The position numbers and the translations under genes were made by a program. Below are positions 47,275 through 62,200 of a stretch of 64,000 nucleotides of DNA, piece after piece (within the stretch, counting starts at the first letter, position 1; each line of letters opens with the position of its first letter). The notes under the pieces were generated by a model. The model did not search any database, was not told where the DNA came from, and worked only from the letters and a program-made list of their open reading frames with translations. The stretch is from the NCBI RefSeq assembly GCF_902148845.1, contig NC_043746.1:10960706-11024705 (forward strand), in the 5' to 3' direction. The stretch comes from Salarias fasciatus (Eukaryota; Chordata; Actinopteri; Blenniiformes; Blenniidae).

Positions 47275-47283
47275 GGAAATTCC
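47275..47283. promoter_or_regulatory. kappaB-like site in the shared gene B/ACOD1 promoter
   Basis: GGAAATTCC is a palindromic match to Rel-family kappaB half-sites and lies about 60 bp before the ACOD1 TATA box. A second, looser GGAAAAAAAATTCC lies near 47138-47151. Known inflammatory induction of ACOD1 makes this plausible; binding is not shown. Confidence 0.45.
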
Positions 47284-47335
47284 TCCTTTTTTCTTTTTTT
47301 TTTTGTTCCACTTGTTGGCATTGTAAGCCATGGAC

Positions 47336-47342
47336 TATATAA
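47336..47342 (+). promoter_or_regulatory. acod1: TATA box of ACOD1
   Basis: TATATAA about 100 bp before the start codon, predicting transcription from about 47368. Confidence 0.6.
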
Positions 47343-47438
47343 GGGAGTGCACTTCTAACTTTACTAATAGCTGAGAGTAAACCTATTGTGTGAAAGAGAA
47401 AGAAGGAGAAAAGTCAAGAGAGCCAGCGGACTGAAGCC

Positions 47439-50400
47439 ATGATCTCCACACTACAGGTAATTAAAACAAACTTTCTCTGATCTGTGTATCCAAGACTGGA
47501 TTAAAGGACAGAAAACTGTCTCGCTGAAGTAAAGTGAGAAGCTATAAACTCTGAAGCCATCAGATAACATGAGCATGTGAATATTCTGTGAGAATGTTAA
47601 ATGGTGATTTAATGAGGTATCAGGTATTATTCGTGCTATACACCTGTTACAGTATCATCTCACAGCACAACAGCTCTTAAAAAAAGGCAAACAGGCTGAG
47701 TAATTTTCAATAGATGAAAGCCAAACGTTCACTCTGAATGTGATGAAGACAAAGTGGAAAATCACTGTGCTACAACAGGCTGTGATAGGGTAATAATATA
47801 TTGTAAAAATAGATCAGGCTTTTAAAAAATGCAATTGAATGTCGTTGTTTTAAAGATATTATGAATTGTTTGTCCTTCAGAAAGCGGTCAGACCAGCCTG
47901 GGCTGCCCGGGGACTGCATCAGTCTGCATTGGAAGGTAAACTGAAAGCTTTTTTTAAAACCCAGCTTTCCTCTCAGGTTGAGTTGTTGCTGGGAGGAATT
48001 TTATTTATTCAAAGAAATGATCTTTTCATCCTTAATTACCCCGAATTTTCTTTCTCCTGACTCTTCCCTCAGTGTCCCCTGTAGTCCTGAAGTGTCCCCC
48101 CCCTGAGGAGACGGTCACGGCCAGCTTTGGGAGGTTCATCAGTGAAATGAAGCCTCAGCATTTGTCTCCCGTCACTCTCCACCGCAGTAAACGGATGGTG
48201 CTGGACAGCATCGGCGTTGGTCTGGTTGGAAGTACAACAGATGTGTTTGAGCTGGCTTTGCAGCACTGCCAGGTGAGGGTGGGAAAGGGATGAAAATAAC
48301 TTTTTATTAACATCTTATCTGACAGAACTGGACACCTGACAGACAATTTCTGACCTTTTACTGTCTAAACTGAAGTCCTGAAAGCAAATTCTGTGCGCGG
48401 ACAGATGAGACAAAGACAGGGGGAATCCCTGGAACAGCCTCTAGAAAGGAAAATCATTTGTTTGATGACCTTTTATTTTTGCGCTTGACTTTCAAAGAAA
48501 TCCATTCAGACGTCATCATCTGCAGAGTGATTTCCAAAAGCTATTTCAGGCTGACGCTGTTCATCCAGTGACCTGCGCTGACCAGCCTCCATTGTTTCCC
48601 CTCAGCACGTGTACGCTCCCGATGATATCAGCTCTGTCTACGGTCGCAAGGGCACAAGGCTCTCCCCCACGCTGGCAGCCTTTGTCAACGGCGTGGCTGT
48701 GAGTATTAATAAGTGGAGCCGCCGTGTCGCCATTGTCTGCTGCTCACCAGGCAATTTCACCAGCACCAACCCATAAACTCATTACACCGCCAGGCCTACC
48801 CACAAAGCTATCTGCTGCCGGAGTCCTGAGTGAAAAAATAAATAGCACAAAATGAATTAACCCCAGAAATCTCCATCATTACATGTGCATAAATTGCTTG
48901 GCCTGTTGTCATTTCCCACCAAACCACCCCCCCCCCTCTCCAAAAAACAAACAGCAATGGGGCTCATTGCTGCTGCGGCCTGGATCTGCCTCCTGAGGTT
49001 GAATCTCATTATGATAATTAAAGGAATTCGTTTCAGTTAAATCCCACCGGCCACAGGTTGCAGGAAGCGGGCGGGAGCAGAGTGAAACGACACCACACAA
49101 ACACAGACACAGGAGCGACAACCTGCCACTGCGTCGCTTCCAGAAGCAAAGCGATGTTAACTTAGTACTCGCCGTGCGGCTTCTTTCCATTCCAAACACC
49201 TGCTGTGCCGGGATGAACAGTGACATGACCGTGAAAAGCTTTCTTCTTCTTTTTTTTTATTTGTTGCTGTTGCAGACTCACTCGATGGACTTTGATGATA
49301 CGTGGCATCCTGCCACTCATCCCTCTGGAGCCGTGCTCCCCGCCGTGCTGGCGCTCGCAGACATGATGCCCGCTCACAGGAAACTCAGCGGCCTGGACCT
49401 CTTGTTGGCCTTCAACATCGGCATCGAGATTCAGGGCCAGCTAATGAGGTTCTCTAATAAGGCCCACGACATTCCCAAGAGGTGACTGACTCAGAGCAGG
49501 AGTCAAGTAGGACGACTACTTATATATAGTGTACAATTTGTGGGCCAGTTTCATCATCATATGATTCTTTCATCATGTTTTGAATTAGGTTGATTACGCC
49601 ATGGATGTAAATCCTTTTCCATGTTTACAGTTTCACATTAGTAGTGTAGTAAATAGTTAAACCATAGATGAATTAATGTGCCGGTGTGTTTTCTCCTTGG
49701 TGACTTTCTCCTCAGATTCCATCCTCCCAGTGTGGTGGGGACTCTGGGAAGTGCAGCAGCCTGTGCTCGCCTCCTGTCTCTGGACCCCTCCCAGTGCAGT
49801 CACGCCTTGGCGATTGCCGCCTCCCTCGCTGGCGCCCCGATGGCGAATGCCGCCACTCAGTCAAAACCCCTCCACGTCGGCAACGCGTCACGCCTGGGGC
49901 TGGAAGCCGCCCTGCTGGCCTCCCGGGGCCTGAAAGCCAGTCATGTGGTCCTGGACGCCGTCACTGGGGTGGCAGGCCTCAGTGCTTTTTATGAGGACTA
50001 CTTGCCGCAGCCGTTACACCCCCCCGGCGACGGCGGCCATATGTTTCTGCTAGAAGAGCAAGACGTGGCCTTTAAGCGCTTCCCGGCCCATCTGGGGATG
50101 CACTGGGTGGCAGATGCCGCAGCCTCGGTGCACAAGGTCCTGGTGGGAGTCGGTCCTGGAAGTGTTTCCCCGGGCGAAGTCAAGGACATCCTGCTCAGAG
50201 TGCCCAGATCGAAGTACATCGACAGGCCTCTCCCCGCGTCCGAGCACGAGGCCCGCCACTCCTTCCAGTTCAACGCCTGCAGCGCTCTCCTGGACGGCGA
50301 GGTGACCGCGGGGTCCTTCGCTCCGGCCGCCATGAGCCGGCCCGACCTGCTGGCTCTGCTGAGCCGCGTCCGGGTGGAGCACCCCCACGACAACCCCGCC

Positions 50401-50643
50401 AACTTCAGCCTCATGTACGGCGAAGTCCGGGTGGTGCTGAACGGGGGGGACGTCGTGACGGGGCGCTGCGACACTTTCTACGGCCACTGGCGAAACCCGC
50501 TGACCAGCGAGAGCCTGAGGAGGAAATTCCGGCACAACGCCGGCGCGGTGCTTCCCCCGGAGCGGGTTGAAGAGCTGATGGAGGTGGTGGAGGAGCTGGA
50601 CAGAGCCGGAGACTGCAGAGCTCTTCTCTCACAGCTGCAATAA
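47439..50643 (+). CDS. acod1: cis-Aconitate decarboxylase (itaconate synthase), ACOD1/IRG1
   Basis: Six exons: 47439-47456, 47881-47935, 48073-48272, 48606-48698, 49276-49481, 49716-50643; 499 residues. It decarboxylates the TCA intermediate cis-aconitate to itaconate, an antimicrobial and immunomodulatory dicarboxylate, at the mitochondrion. It belongs to the MmgE/PrpD fold. Active-site blocks are intact: D127, T131 and H137 in MDFDDTWHPATHPSG, H193 in RFHPPSVVG, K241 in NAATQSKPLH, and the FPAHLGMHWVADA block near 313-325. Residues 1-24 are rich in Arg and Ala without acids until E24 and look like a mitochondrial presequence; human ACOD1 starts much closer to the domain. The last two exons are markedly GC-rich. 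It is head-to-head with gene B. Family relatives are induced in macrophages on infection. Confidence 0.96.
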
Positions 50644-51147
50644 ACATCTGTGCACAAAACCACTGGCAAATAAGAAAAGAACTGAGATTTTCTGTGCATA
50701 TTTTAAGTGAAATATAATACCGAATTTCACACATTAGATCAGTACTGCCTGTTCAAAACACCTGAAATACAAAACAGCTTTATTACTATGAAAAGCTGAG
50801 AGGTGGTGTACAAAAAGAAATCTCTCTGCCATCAGTGCCAAACACACTTCTTTAATGTATATTGTGCCATTAAAAAAAAAAAAAAATGACTTTAATGTTG
50901 TGATTATCAGCTTTTCAAAGAAGAAAATGTTTTAAAATGAAGAATGTGATCTTATTCAATGGTAAAAAGTTTGAAGCATTTTTTTTCTAATACTTTCAGA
51001 TTTCAATGTTGCACCTGCTGGATATTAATTGAGTGTAAAAGTTTAATTATTTTGCTGATATTAATTTAAACAATGTAAATCGTTCATGTTTGTGGTCATG
51101 TTTTTTAATAGAATATGTATCACTTTCTGTTTGTGTCCTTTTATTCT

Positions 51148-51153
51148 AATAAA
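51148..51153 (+). terminator. acod1: Poly(A) signal, ACOD1
   Basis: AATAAA about 505 bp after the stop codon, preceded by a T-rich 3' UTR. Confidence 0.55.
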
Positions 51154-52384
51154 ACAAACATTTCAGTTTACAACAAATATGAGCAATCTCTTCTCTTTTT
51201 TTGTCTGAAATATTGACAGTGTAAGAGTGGGACCTTTACACTCTAACATGCCTGAGATCTTTGAATACGACCTGGATTGTTATTGATTATATCCAGGGTG
51301 AAAAGTAGGACGATGGTCTGGATGTGAAACATGAAACTGTATATTTGAACCAAATAAATATCAACCAATTCAACAGAACATTTAAAATGAAGGCAATAGG
51401 ATGGATAAAAGAACATGCTGAAGGTAGACTTTTTCCAATAATCCAGTGAAGCGGTGTGAGTTTTAGCCCTACTGCTTCCTGGTTTTACTTCTTTAAAGTA
51501 GCTGACAATAAACCATAAACTTAAATTTCGTTAAAGGAGATTAAATTCGACAATACAAAAGGCTCTTCTGCAAACTGAGCTATTTTAAAGGTCAAATTCA
51601 AGGTTTAAATAGGCAGAAATAATAAGTGGTTGATGATACACTTCACCACAAATGAATAACATTTTATTGGACAAGGGTAATTATGGGTAAAAAACTTTTG
51701 GGTTTTCCAGGAGAACCTGAGAGGAAAACGGCCTCTACTTAATAATTACAAAGACGTCTGCTCTGAGTGGTTTCTGGGAAGACTCTTCCTTCATCTCTGT
51801 TTCAACTAAAGGAATGACAAACAGACCTCAGGGCATTCAGAAATCAATTCTGGTGACGTTTTGAGTCGATACACTGAACAATAGGCGGACGTAAGGCTTC
51901 ACACACACCTGCCGCAGTGACAAAGACATGTTTCCATCTATATCATCAGGTTTCAAGCGGTGGGCGATGGTAAGTGGAAGTGTTCAGATTTACTGTGGGG
52001 AAATGAAGATGAAACGGCCCGTTTCTCCTGTGACGACAGACGACCCACCCTGCAGAACAATGCCTGCTCTGCTACGAACCCGGGGTGGAATTACTACAAC
52101 ATTAACCATTCACTGTTATTGTCCAGGGGAGAATCAAGAATACAACAGAAAATATTCCCAGACCCGTTGCTCACAACAAGTGGTGAAATAAGATGCAACA
52201 CAGGATATCTAAAGATCAGAGTTTTCCTGCAAACTCAACATAATATAGAGATTTCACATTACAATTGCTTTCGATGGGTGTTGATGAGCCCAGGGATTCA
52301 TGTCCTTTCTTCTCTCCTTTGATTAAACACAAACATACAGTTTATACAGTGTATCATGTTCTACGCCACACACTGGCTTTGGGA

Positions 52385-52545
52385 GTTTTTTTTCCCCCCC
52401 CTACAGTTTCCTCCAATATGCACTTGAGATTAATGGTGACTCTTATTTGAACGTACTTGTGGTTGTGAGTGTGTCGGCCGGGATTGGCTTCAGCTCACCG
52501 CCGCCCCGAACCGCATAAAGCAGCACAGAAGACAGATGGATGTTC
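52385..52545 (+). mobile_element. Dispersed fish repeat, 3' part
   Basis: The order TACAGTTTCCTCCAATATGC, ATTAATGGTGACTCTTATTT, then GGGATTGGCTTCAGCTCACC and CCGCATAAAGCAG matches the second half of the very common teleost repeat. The end is CAGATGGATG. Confidence 0.6.
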
Positions 52546-53704
52546 TTAGCAAGGCACAAGCTTAACGGAATGCATAACAAATCGCCAGTATGTTCCGTTA
52601 TTCTCATTTGAGCACTGTGAATATATATGAGGAGTTGTGAACTGGGAAAAAAAAAATAAAGAAAAGAAATACTGAAAATCTGCACTAAAATTACATTCAT
52701 GACATATTCAGGCAGTAAAAACAAAAATGTAAAATACCAACTTTGACATCTTCGTTAAAGAAGAGGGTCAAGAGTGTTATTAGTATTCGCAAGGAGAGGA
52801 CATTCACAACGCTGATGAAATCTCTGACTCTACATCCAAGTGTCATAAAAAATCCTCTCAGCAACTGACTGAGCATCTGAAAATTAGAGTAATGAAGCTA
52901 CAGCGCAGCGGAGACCTTTCTGAGCACATCAAAGTGCTTTCAGCTGCAAATCTCCGCTTTTAAAACGGTGGTTTTTCAGGAGGCGACAGGACGGCTGAGG
53001 AGGAACGTGTGTGGTTTGAGCAGCAGCGGAAGGCTTCAGGAACCTTCCAGTAATGGAAGGATATAGATCAAATGGGCAAAATCCGATGTGTTCATGCAAA
53101 GACATGCTCGGCTTTTATCTCACTTAGAAACTCTGCGCTTTCATGTGCAGATGGGCTCCACAGCCAAACTTAAGGTACATTTTTAACTCGAAAAATGCAG
53201 CAAAGTAAGAAAATCTGTAATATTTGCTGATTTAATCAGTGTTTGAGCTCCTCTTGAGTGTCATCAATTCTCATAAGTAGACATGCAAGTTTTTAAAGTG
53301 CTTAGCAGACACAATTTTCCACATCGAGTCTGCCTCAGAGTCTTCTGTCTGTGAATGTGAAGCTGGCTCAGAGGGCCAGGCCATCTGCTGCAGGACTTTC
53401 TCTCTGACTTTGGCTGAATATTTTAGGTCAACACCGCGCGGCAGAATGATCTGGGGACCAATCAGACATCTCCATCGCAGTATAAGATCCAAACATTCTG
53501 AATAAGGTCCCTAAATGTTTGAGAAATGTGTATTTCTCAAGTTTCACATCCACAACACACAACTCAAAGAGGTCTAAATATCTATATAGTTAGTTTGTCC
53601 TTTTGGTAAAAATACTTGAAAAGAAGCACTATAGCAAATGAGCCATCAATTTAAAGACTTACTCAAATTTTTAAGGAAGAACATTTGCAAAGTTTTAATA
53701 GCGT

Positions 53705-53710
53705 TTTATT
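53705..53710 (-). terminator. glod5: Possible poly(A) signal, GLOD5
   Basis: AATAAA on the - strand about 305 bp past the stop. Another copy lies at 53804-53809. Confidence 0.4.
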
Positions 53711-54015
53711 TTTGGAAAATAAATACATTTCATAAGAGTTTTGAATACCTGAAGTAAAACAGTGCATATCTGAACACGATGCTAAAAATCTTCTGTGAAT
53801 TTTTTTATTTAACACTTATAAAATGTAAAGCTAAGCAGAACAGCAGAGCCAGCTGATGCCATCCAGTCTGTCTGGATAAGTTCTTCAGTACAATTCAATA
53901 CTGAGACTCTAAATCCTTTAAAGTAGCATAACTGTGTCATGAAGGCAGGAGGACCAGATGGACTGGAGGGGCCGGGGAGCTGCGAGGTGTCCGGATGCTC
54001 ACAGACTAAACCAAA

Positions 54016-56420
<2,405 letters not shown>

Positions 56421-56429
56421 CCCGCCCCC

Positions 56430-59270
56430 CAGCAAGGTGAGAGTCCAGCCGGGACTTCCGGGTTCATGACGGCTCCGCAGCCTGGATCCACCTGAGCTCC
56501 GGTAACGATTAACCGGCTCGCGATCAACAGAGGAGACCGCGTCAAAACACACGTTCACTCCTTCCTCCCACTGAGATTTACTGGTATGTTGACACCTCAC
56601 GTGTGTGTACAACCACAACAAAACACACACACACAATGTGGAATCTGTGATCATGCTGGAACTGAAGCAGTGGAACATTTCATGGATTTAGCAGCAACTA
56701 ATGTGAAAGAAGCTGAGACAGATGTTCTTACCACCGAGCTGCCTGCCTTCTCCTTATTCCGGCCACCAGTCCATCCTGTCTCTATCAAAGGATTTCCAGG
56801 TTATCTGACAAGTTTGATTGTTAATCAGGAACACCTTCCTAACATACAAAATCTTTCATCAGTTTTTTATCAGAAAATCTCTGCCGATTGTGAGATTTTA
56901 TCTGTGACTTGGTTGAAAAAAAAAACTATCACTCCCCACCTCATAATCATCAAACTATATAAATTATACCTTTTTAATAAACTAAAATATTCTGTGCACT
57001 CTATTATCTTACCAACCCGTAAAAATAATGCAGCTATTTTTCTTCCAGGCAAGAAAAATAATTACATATAACTTGGCTCCTTTTACATTGAGGAAAGAAA
57101 ATAGAATAAAATGTATAATATGTGCAATTAGTGGGGATTGGAATCAGATTAGTATTTTTATTAAATAACTTCAATGCTTTGTCTTTAAATTGTCAGACGA
57201 TCGTGTGTTAACCAGAGTCTTCAACCTAAAATGTCTTTTTATTCTTAGTGTATGAACCCCCACCCCAAAGGAAAAAGGATTAACAGATGTGAGAAACTGG
57301 AATTAAGAGAATCTTGGCTTTAAAAGGAAAACAAAAAAAAAGTTTTCTGTTGATCAACCCATTGCATCTCTATTTGCTCTTCATACTGTAATTACCGGAA
57401 ATGGCTGGGAACCCATAATAAATACAATGGTATATAAATCATCCCAAAGGTGAAGCCATGGAAAAGAGACACTGTGGCATCATGTTGAAGCACTAATAAC
57501 TCCTAAAATTCACATTCCGCATGCACAAGGTCATCAAACAGATTAATTCCATAGCATAACAACATGTTTTAATTGAGCGGTTAGTTTCATTTATCACCCA
57601 GTTTCACATACTGCACTGGGTGGGTCACAGAACGAGGCCAACGCTAAAGAATGGCTTGAAAGAGGAACATACATTTCATTTACATATTTATGGTATTCAA
57701 CAATGTCTTGCATTCAAAAAGTCCCGCAGAGGGAAGTGACAGTTGTGGCTAAGACATCGATAAAACAAGAAACATGACAGGATGGCATTAATAGTGATGC
57801 TCTTCTCGTCCTTTCACCAGTGTCTCTGTTCGTCCGCTGAACTATTGAAACCTAGAAAACCTTGAAACAAAATCATTTAAAGTTTAACACATCAAAGGTA
57901 ATAAGTCTTCATTTAAGATTTTAGCCATAAACAACCATTTTCAACAATAGCATACATATATAATCATGTTTTTTTTTTGTTTTTTTAATTCCCGTCACTG
58001 TTGCGTGTAATTTCACACCGATGTTTGTTTGCGAGGCAGAAGGAGGGCACAGAAGGCAAGTGTCTCCACTTTTTATTCACTTAAACACTAGAGCTCAAAA
58101 CTGTAAAACTTCTTATTTGAGCTTCAAGTCCAAAATTCTGTGGTCAATAAGAGTTTCAGTCTGTAGATAAAGGAAACTTCTTATCTCGATGGAAAAGCAA
58201 AATTGAAAAGAAAAAAAAAAAAAAAAAAATCACAGCAACAAAAGACGATGCTGATCACGGTGCATGTAAACTATTTCTCTGTGAGGAAGGAAACGGCAAA
58301 ACGCGACTTCTATTTTTCAGATGTCATGCCTGGTGGTACGTTTGTTCCAAAATGGGAAACTGGAACTCTCATGTTCTCTGTCAAATTTCAGATACTCGCA
58401 ATTTCCAACATGTTTAGTGGCAAACAAGTTTAACTTATCAAAATGGAAACGCTGTACAATTCCAAACTACACTTGACAATTTTCAAATAGTAATCTGGGA
58501 CGATGTATGATTCTTATGCAATATTCAAGAGTGAATCAGCATATATGGGTAAATGTCACATCAAAATAGAAAATGTTGTAGTTTCTTCCTGGTGAAAGAG
58601 AGGAGAAAGTGCAAGCTATCAACTACTTTATGTCCTAGATCCTGTGAACGAATCTGTAAATATTCGGCTGTGTAAATTGATCCCACCGACATCTTAAAAA
58701 TCAAATTGAAGTAATTTCAGCCACTATGACCCAAATCTTCTTATGAGACGATTTAGAATCCAAAAACCAATTCACCGATACAAAATATGCATCAAAATTA
58801 TTTTTTTACAAGCTTATTTACAGCTAATACTTTGACCTGGTTTAACTAAGAACTGTACCTATACCCAACTAACGTATGTATGACGCTCTTGAGGAGCTAA
58901 TAAAAAAAAAAGAAGAAAAAACTGACTTTAAGTGCCTGGCCTACCTTGGTGGTGTGCAGGATCTATGATCAGAAGAATTCTTTAGGACATGTCGGTCTGC
59001 TTGTGCGCATGGCGTAAGGCAATGCAACACTGCTACGCAATGATCAACAGCATGCATTGCTTGTGCCCAACTTTGGACTGCAGGATTAGATATCTAGTTT
59101 GAGACGAAAGGCGCCTCGGTGTCAGTGTACGGTGCACCCCGATCGAACCTGTGACTGCGTTATGATCAAACTCACAAACGGTATGAGGGAAATACATTTC
59201 GACAGTGGAGACACGTTTCCTTAAAGCCTTGTCTAGACTTGGAATAATTGTTTTACTTAGATTGAGACAG
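56430..59270. other. GLOD5 upstream DNA and probable RLIM 3' UTR
   Basis: From the RLIM stop (59279) leftward the DNA is AT-rich with long T/A runs and no coding exon, as expected of a long 3' UTR. The exact end is not visible; several AATAAA words occur on the - strand. The left part, about 56430-57100, holds the GLOD5 promoter side and a chance open frame. Confidence 0.45.
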
Positions 59271-59276
59271 AAGTCT

Positions 59277-62200
59277 CTACACCACGCTCTCTCGGTTGGC
59301 CGACACCAGGACGGCCCTGCGGCAAATAGGACAAGTGGAGTTCTCGGAGAGCCAGCGATCTATGCAGTGGACGTGGTACTCATGAGAACAGGGGAGCTTA
59401 CGCAGCTTGTTCCCCTCTGCGTACTCCGTTATGCAGACACTGCAAGTCTTCAAGGCGTCACTCTCCCCAAAATTGCGCATGGAGAGGTTGTCAATTTGTT
59501 CTTTGGTCAGCCCCTGTGGCTGGTCCTCGTCGTCGTCGTTCAGGAGGAAGAAGTGGGCCAGCCGGAGGAAGGGCAGTGAGCTGGGCTCCTCCAGGTTGAT
59601 GGGGGGCCTCGGTCGAGCCGCCCTGCCCCCGGAAGCAGGCGGACCCTCGTCCATTTCGGCCTCAACTGTCCTTCCCCTGACTGCGGCAGCGAGCTGTTGT
59701 TCGTCGACGTCGGCGGCGGGAGCGTCGGCGGCCGTCGCGTCTAGATTGTTGAGGGCGTCCAGCTCGGCGGGTGTGTTCGCTCCGCGGTTTGAATCTGATG
59801 AGTCAGAGTCTGAGTCCATGAGGTAGCCGAGTTCTCCGAAGCCGGTCATGATCTGCCGTATCATCGACTGGAGGGCCATTGAAGTCGCCTCTCCCAGGCC
59901 CGCGTCAGAGATCCGTCGGATGGGAATGCGGATCGTACTGACGTAGGTCCTCACGCCAGCGCGCTCAGAACGTGAGAAAGTCCTCCGAAATCCGCCGCGC
60001 TCGCTCTCGTAAAGAAAAGTGTTGTTGGAGTTCTGGGACCGCGAGCGTGTACGACTGGCAATGCTGTCTCTCTGCCGATATTCGCCTGGACGCACGCGGC
60101 GTACCTGGAGGTCCAGCATGATAGTGGGCGGGCGTCGGCCTGCTGCGCCTCCTTCGGCTCCGGTACCTTCTCCCGCTGCTTCTCCTTCCTGAGCGCCAAC
60201 ACTCTGGGCCTCTTGGACCGGTTCTGAACCGGCCTGAGGCGGCTGAACGTCGCTGTCGGCAGTGCTCTGCCTGGTGAGAACGTGCTGTCGAGTCCGTGAG
60301 CTGCCCTCTGCTTGAGGCACAGTGGGGGAACTAGTGGAAGAACTGGGGCTCTGAGAGCGGAAAGAGTGTCGTGGATTTGGGAGACCATCGAGCTGATCCA
60401 GGCTGAGAGGCGAGCGGCTCCTGGCCAGTCGGGCCCGAGTCCTGCGTGGTTCTGGACTGCGGCTGCGGGCCCTCCTCTGTCCTCTGCGTGGGGAAACGCA
60501 GAGCGGCGGCTGCACTGGCTGCGCTGGCTGCACTGGCTGCGCTGGCTGCGCTGGCTGCGCTGGCTGCGCTGGCTGCGCTGGCTGCGCTGGCTGGGCAGCA
60601 GGAGGGCTGGGAGGTTCTTCTAAAACTTCTTGCGAAACAACCTCTTCCAGGTTCGGCTCGGTAGGCTCAGGTTCCACTATGACCGCCAACTCTTCCACGA
60701 CTGGTTCTTCCACCACCTCCGTCTCCATGGGAACTTGGGGTTCAGCGCTCGCCGGCTCATCTTGACCCTCTGGCGTCGGCTCTGGCTGCTCCTGCTCTCC
60801 CTCCGCTGCGGCTTGCTGCTCAGCCAGGTTGCGGTTGACACTAATCTCCAGGCTGAAGCGAAAGTCGCCGCTGTTGGGGTTGGTCTGGCTGACGGCTCGC
60901 CAGGACTGGTTTCCACGGTGACCGGACCGGGTGGTGTTGCCTGTGCGCCTCACGGTGTTGAGCCAGTCCAAGAGACTGTCCCCACCGGCCGGGTCCTCCG
61001 AGCTTTCTGGTTGTTCTGAAAATCAGCAGAATTTAAACGTGACAAATAGTTTCTGAATGTGGAAAAAAAAAAAAGTCAAAGAAATGAAACTGAGCTCACC
61101 AGCAGGCTCTTCAACACTAGGAGTTTCACTCTGTTGTTCAGGGCCATCTTTGATTTGTTGTAGTCTACTGAACAGCTCATCTTGTGTTGCCTCTCCTGGA
61201 AGAGACAAAACAATGTTGTGTTCACAAAAAATACATATGAAGAACAATGTTGGGCATTTTACATTGTTGATTCTTATTCTTTTGTTCACTTTGGTTGTGC
61301 CAGTGTGAACACCTGCTAGAGACAACGCAGGAGGCAGAGCGATGGTGACAGTTTAACTCCCTACAAATTAAAAAAAAAAAAAAAAGGATTTAATGCTAAA
61401 GCAGAAGGAGGAACAAACAACTGCTAATAACAGACACAGCGTTATAGAGGAAACGATTAAAGATGTGTTAAAACTAAAAGGAGCTGGCGCTTATCTTGTT
61501 CTGTATTGGCTGTTTGCTTTTTTTTTTTTTTTTTTAAGTCACAGCAACAGGACAATACATAAAACCTCCAGACTTACCAGGGCATGGCTCCACTCAATGC
61601 CCTCTCCTTGTGGGGTGCTCCACACTTACATTTCCCCTGCCTCTGTCCTCGGACAGAAATGGATTGGACGTCTTCAAAGGTCCATTAGCCGCTGCATTTC
61701 CAGCATAGTGACAATCTAAAAGTGGAGGTTGCTTCCTAAGCCCGAGGTTTACTTTAACTTTTCGTTTTGTGATGTGTAAAAAAGGGAAAAGAAAAACTGT
61801 TACCAACAGGCCATTGAATGTTACATTAGATTTACAAACTCGCTATTAGAAGAACACCAGTACAATAACTCTGCTTTGACTTCAATAATGTTGAGATTTG
61901 CTTTACTAATTTGAACTTGTTTATTTCTGAGGTTGTAGTTTAGAGTGGTTTTGACTGCATCGTACTGAATGTACAATGTACATTGTATGGCTACCATACT
62001 ATGAGAAACACATCCAAACGTCAAACAGAAAACAAAAAACTACCAATTCAAACTGAAGTATGACTTAAAAAAAAAAAAAAAAACAAAAATCGCAAAAACA
62101 AAACCCAACATTATTACTGTTGTGAAGTCGGAATTGAAGGTACAGCTGCTGCAATGGATGACAAAGGGTGGCATGAACATCTCTCATGAAGTGTTCATAA

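Larger units (their letters stand above)
50670..53990. other. Gene-free stretch between ACOD1 and GLOD5
   Basis: AT-rich intergenic DNA with one fragment of the common fish repeat (about 52385-52545). No domain or spliced exon was seen. The 3' UTRs of ACOD1 (left end) and GLOD5 (right end) lie inside it. Confidence 0.5.

Noticed and set aside
49794-50734. Several long frames on both strands over the last ACOD1 exon
   Set aside because: Shadows of the GC-rich ACOD1 exon, which has clear family identity in one frame only.
56586-57071. 161-codon frame on the + strand upstream of GLOD5
   Set aside because: Composition drifts with AT-rich DNA and no domain is visible; a chance open frame.
59407-60664. 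Open frames antisense to RLIM
   Set aside because: They mirror the strongly conserved RLIM coding exon in GC-rich DNA.
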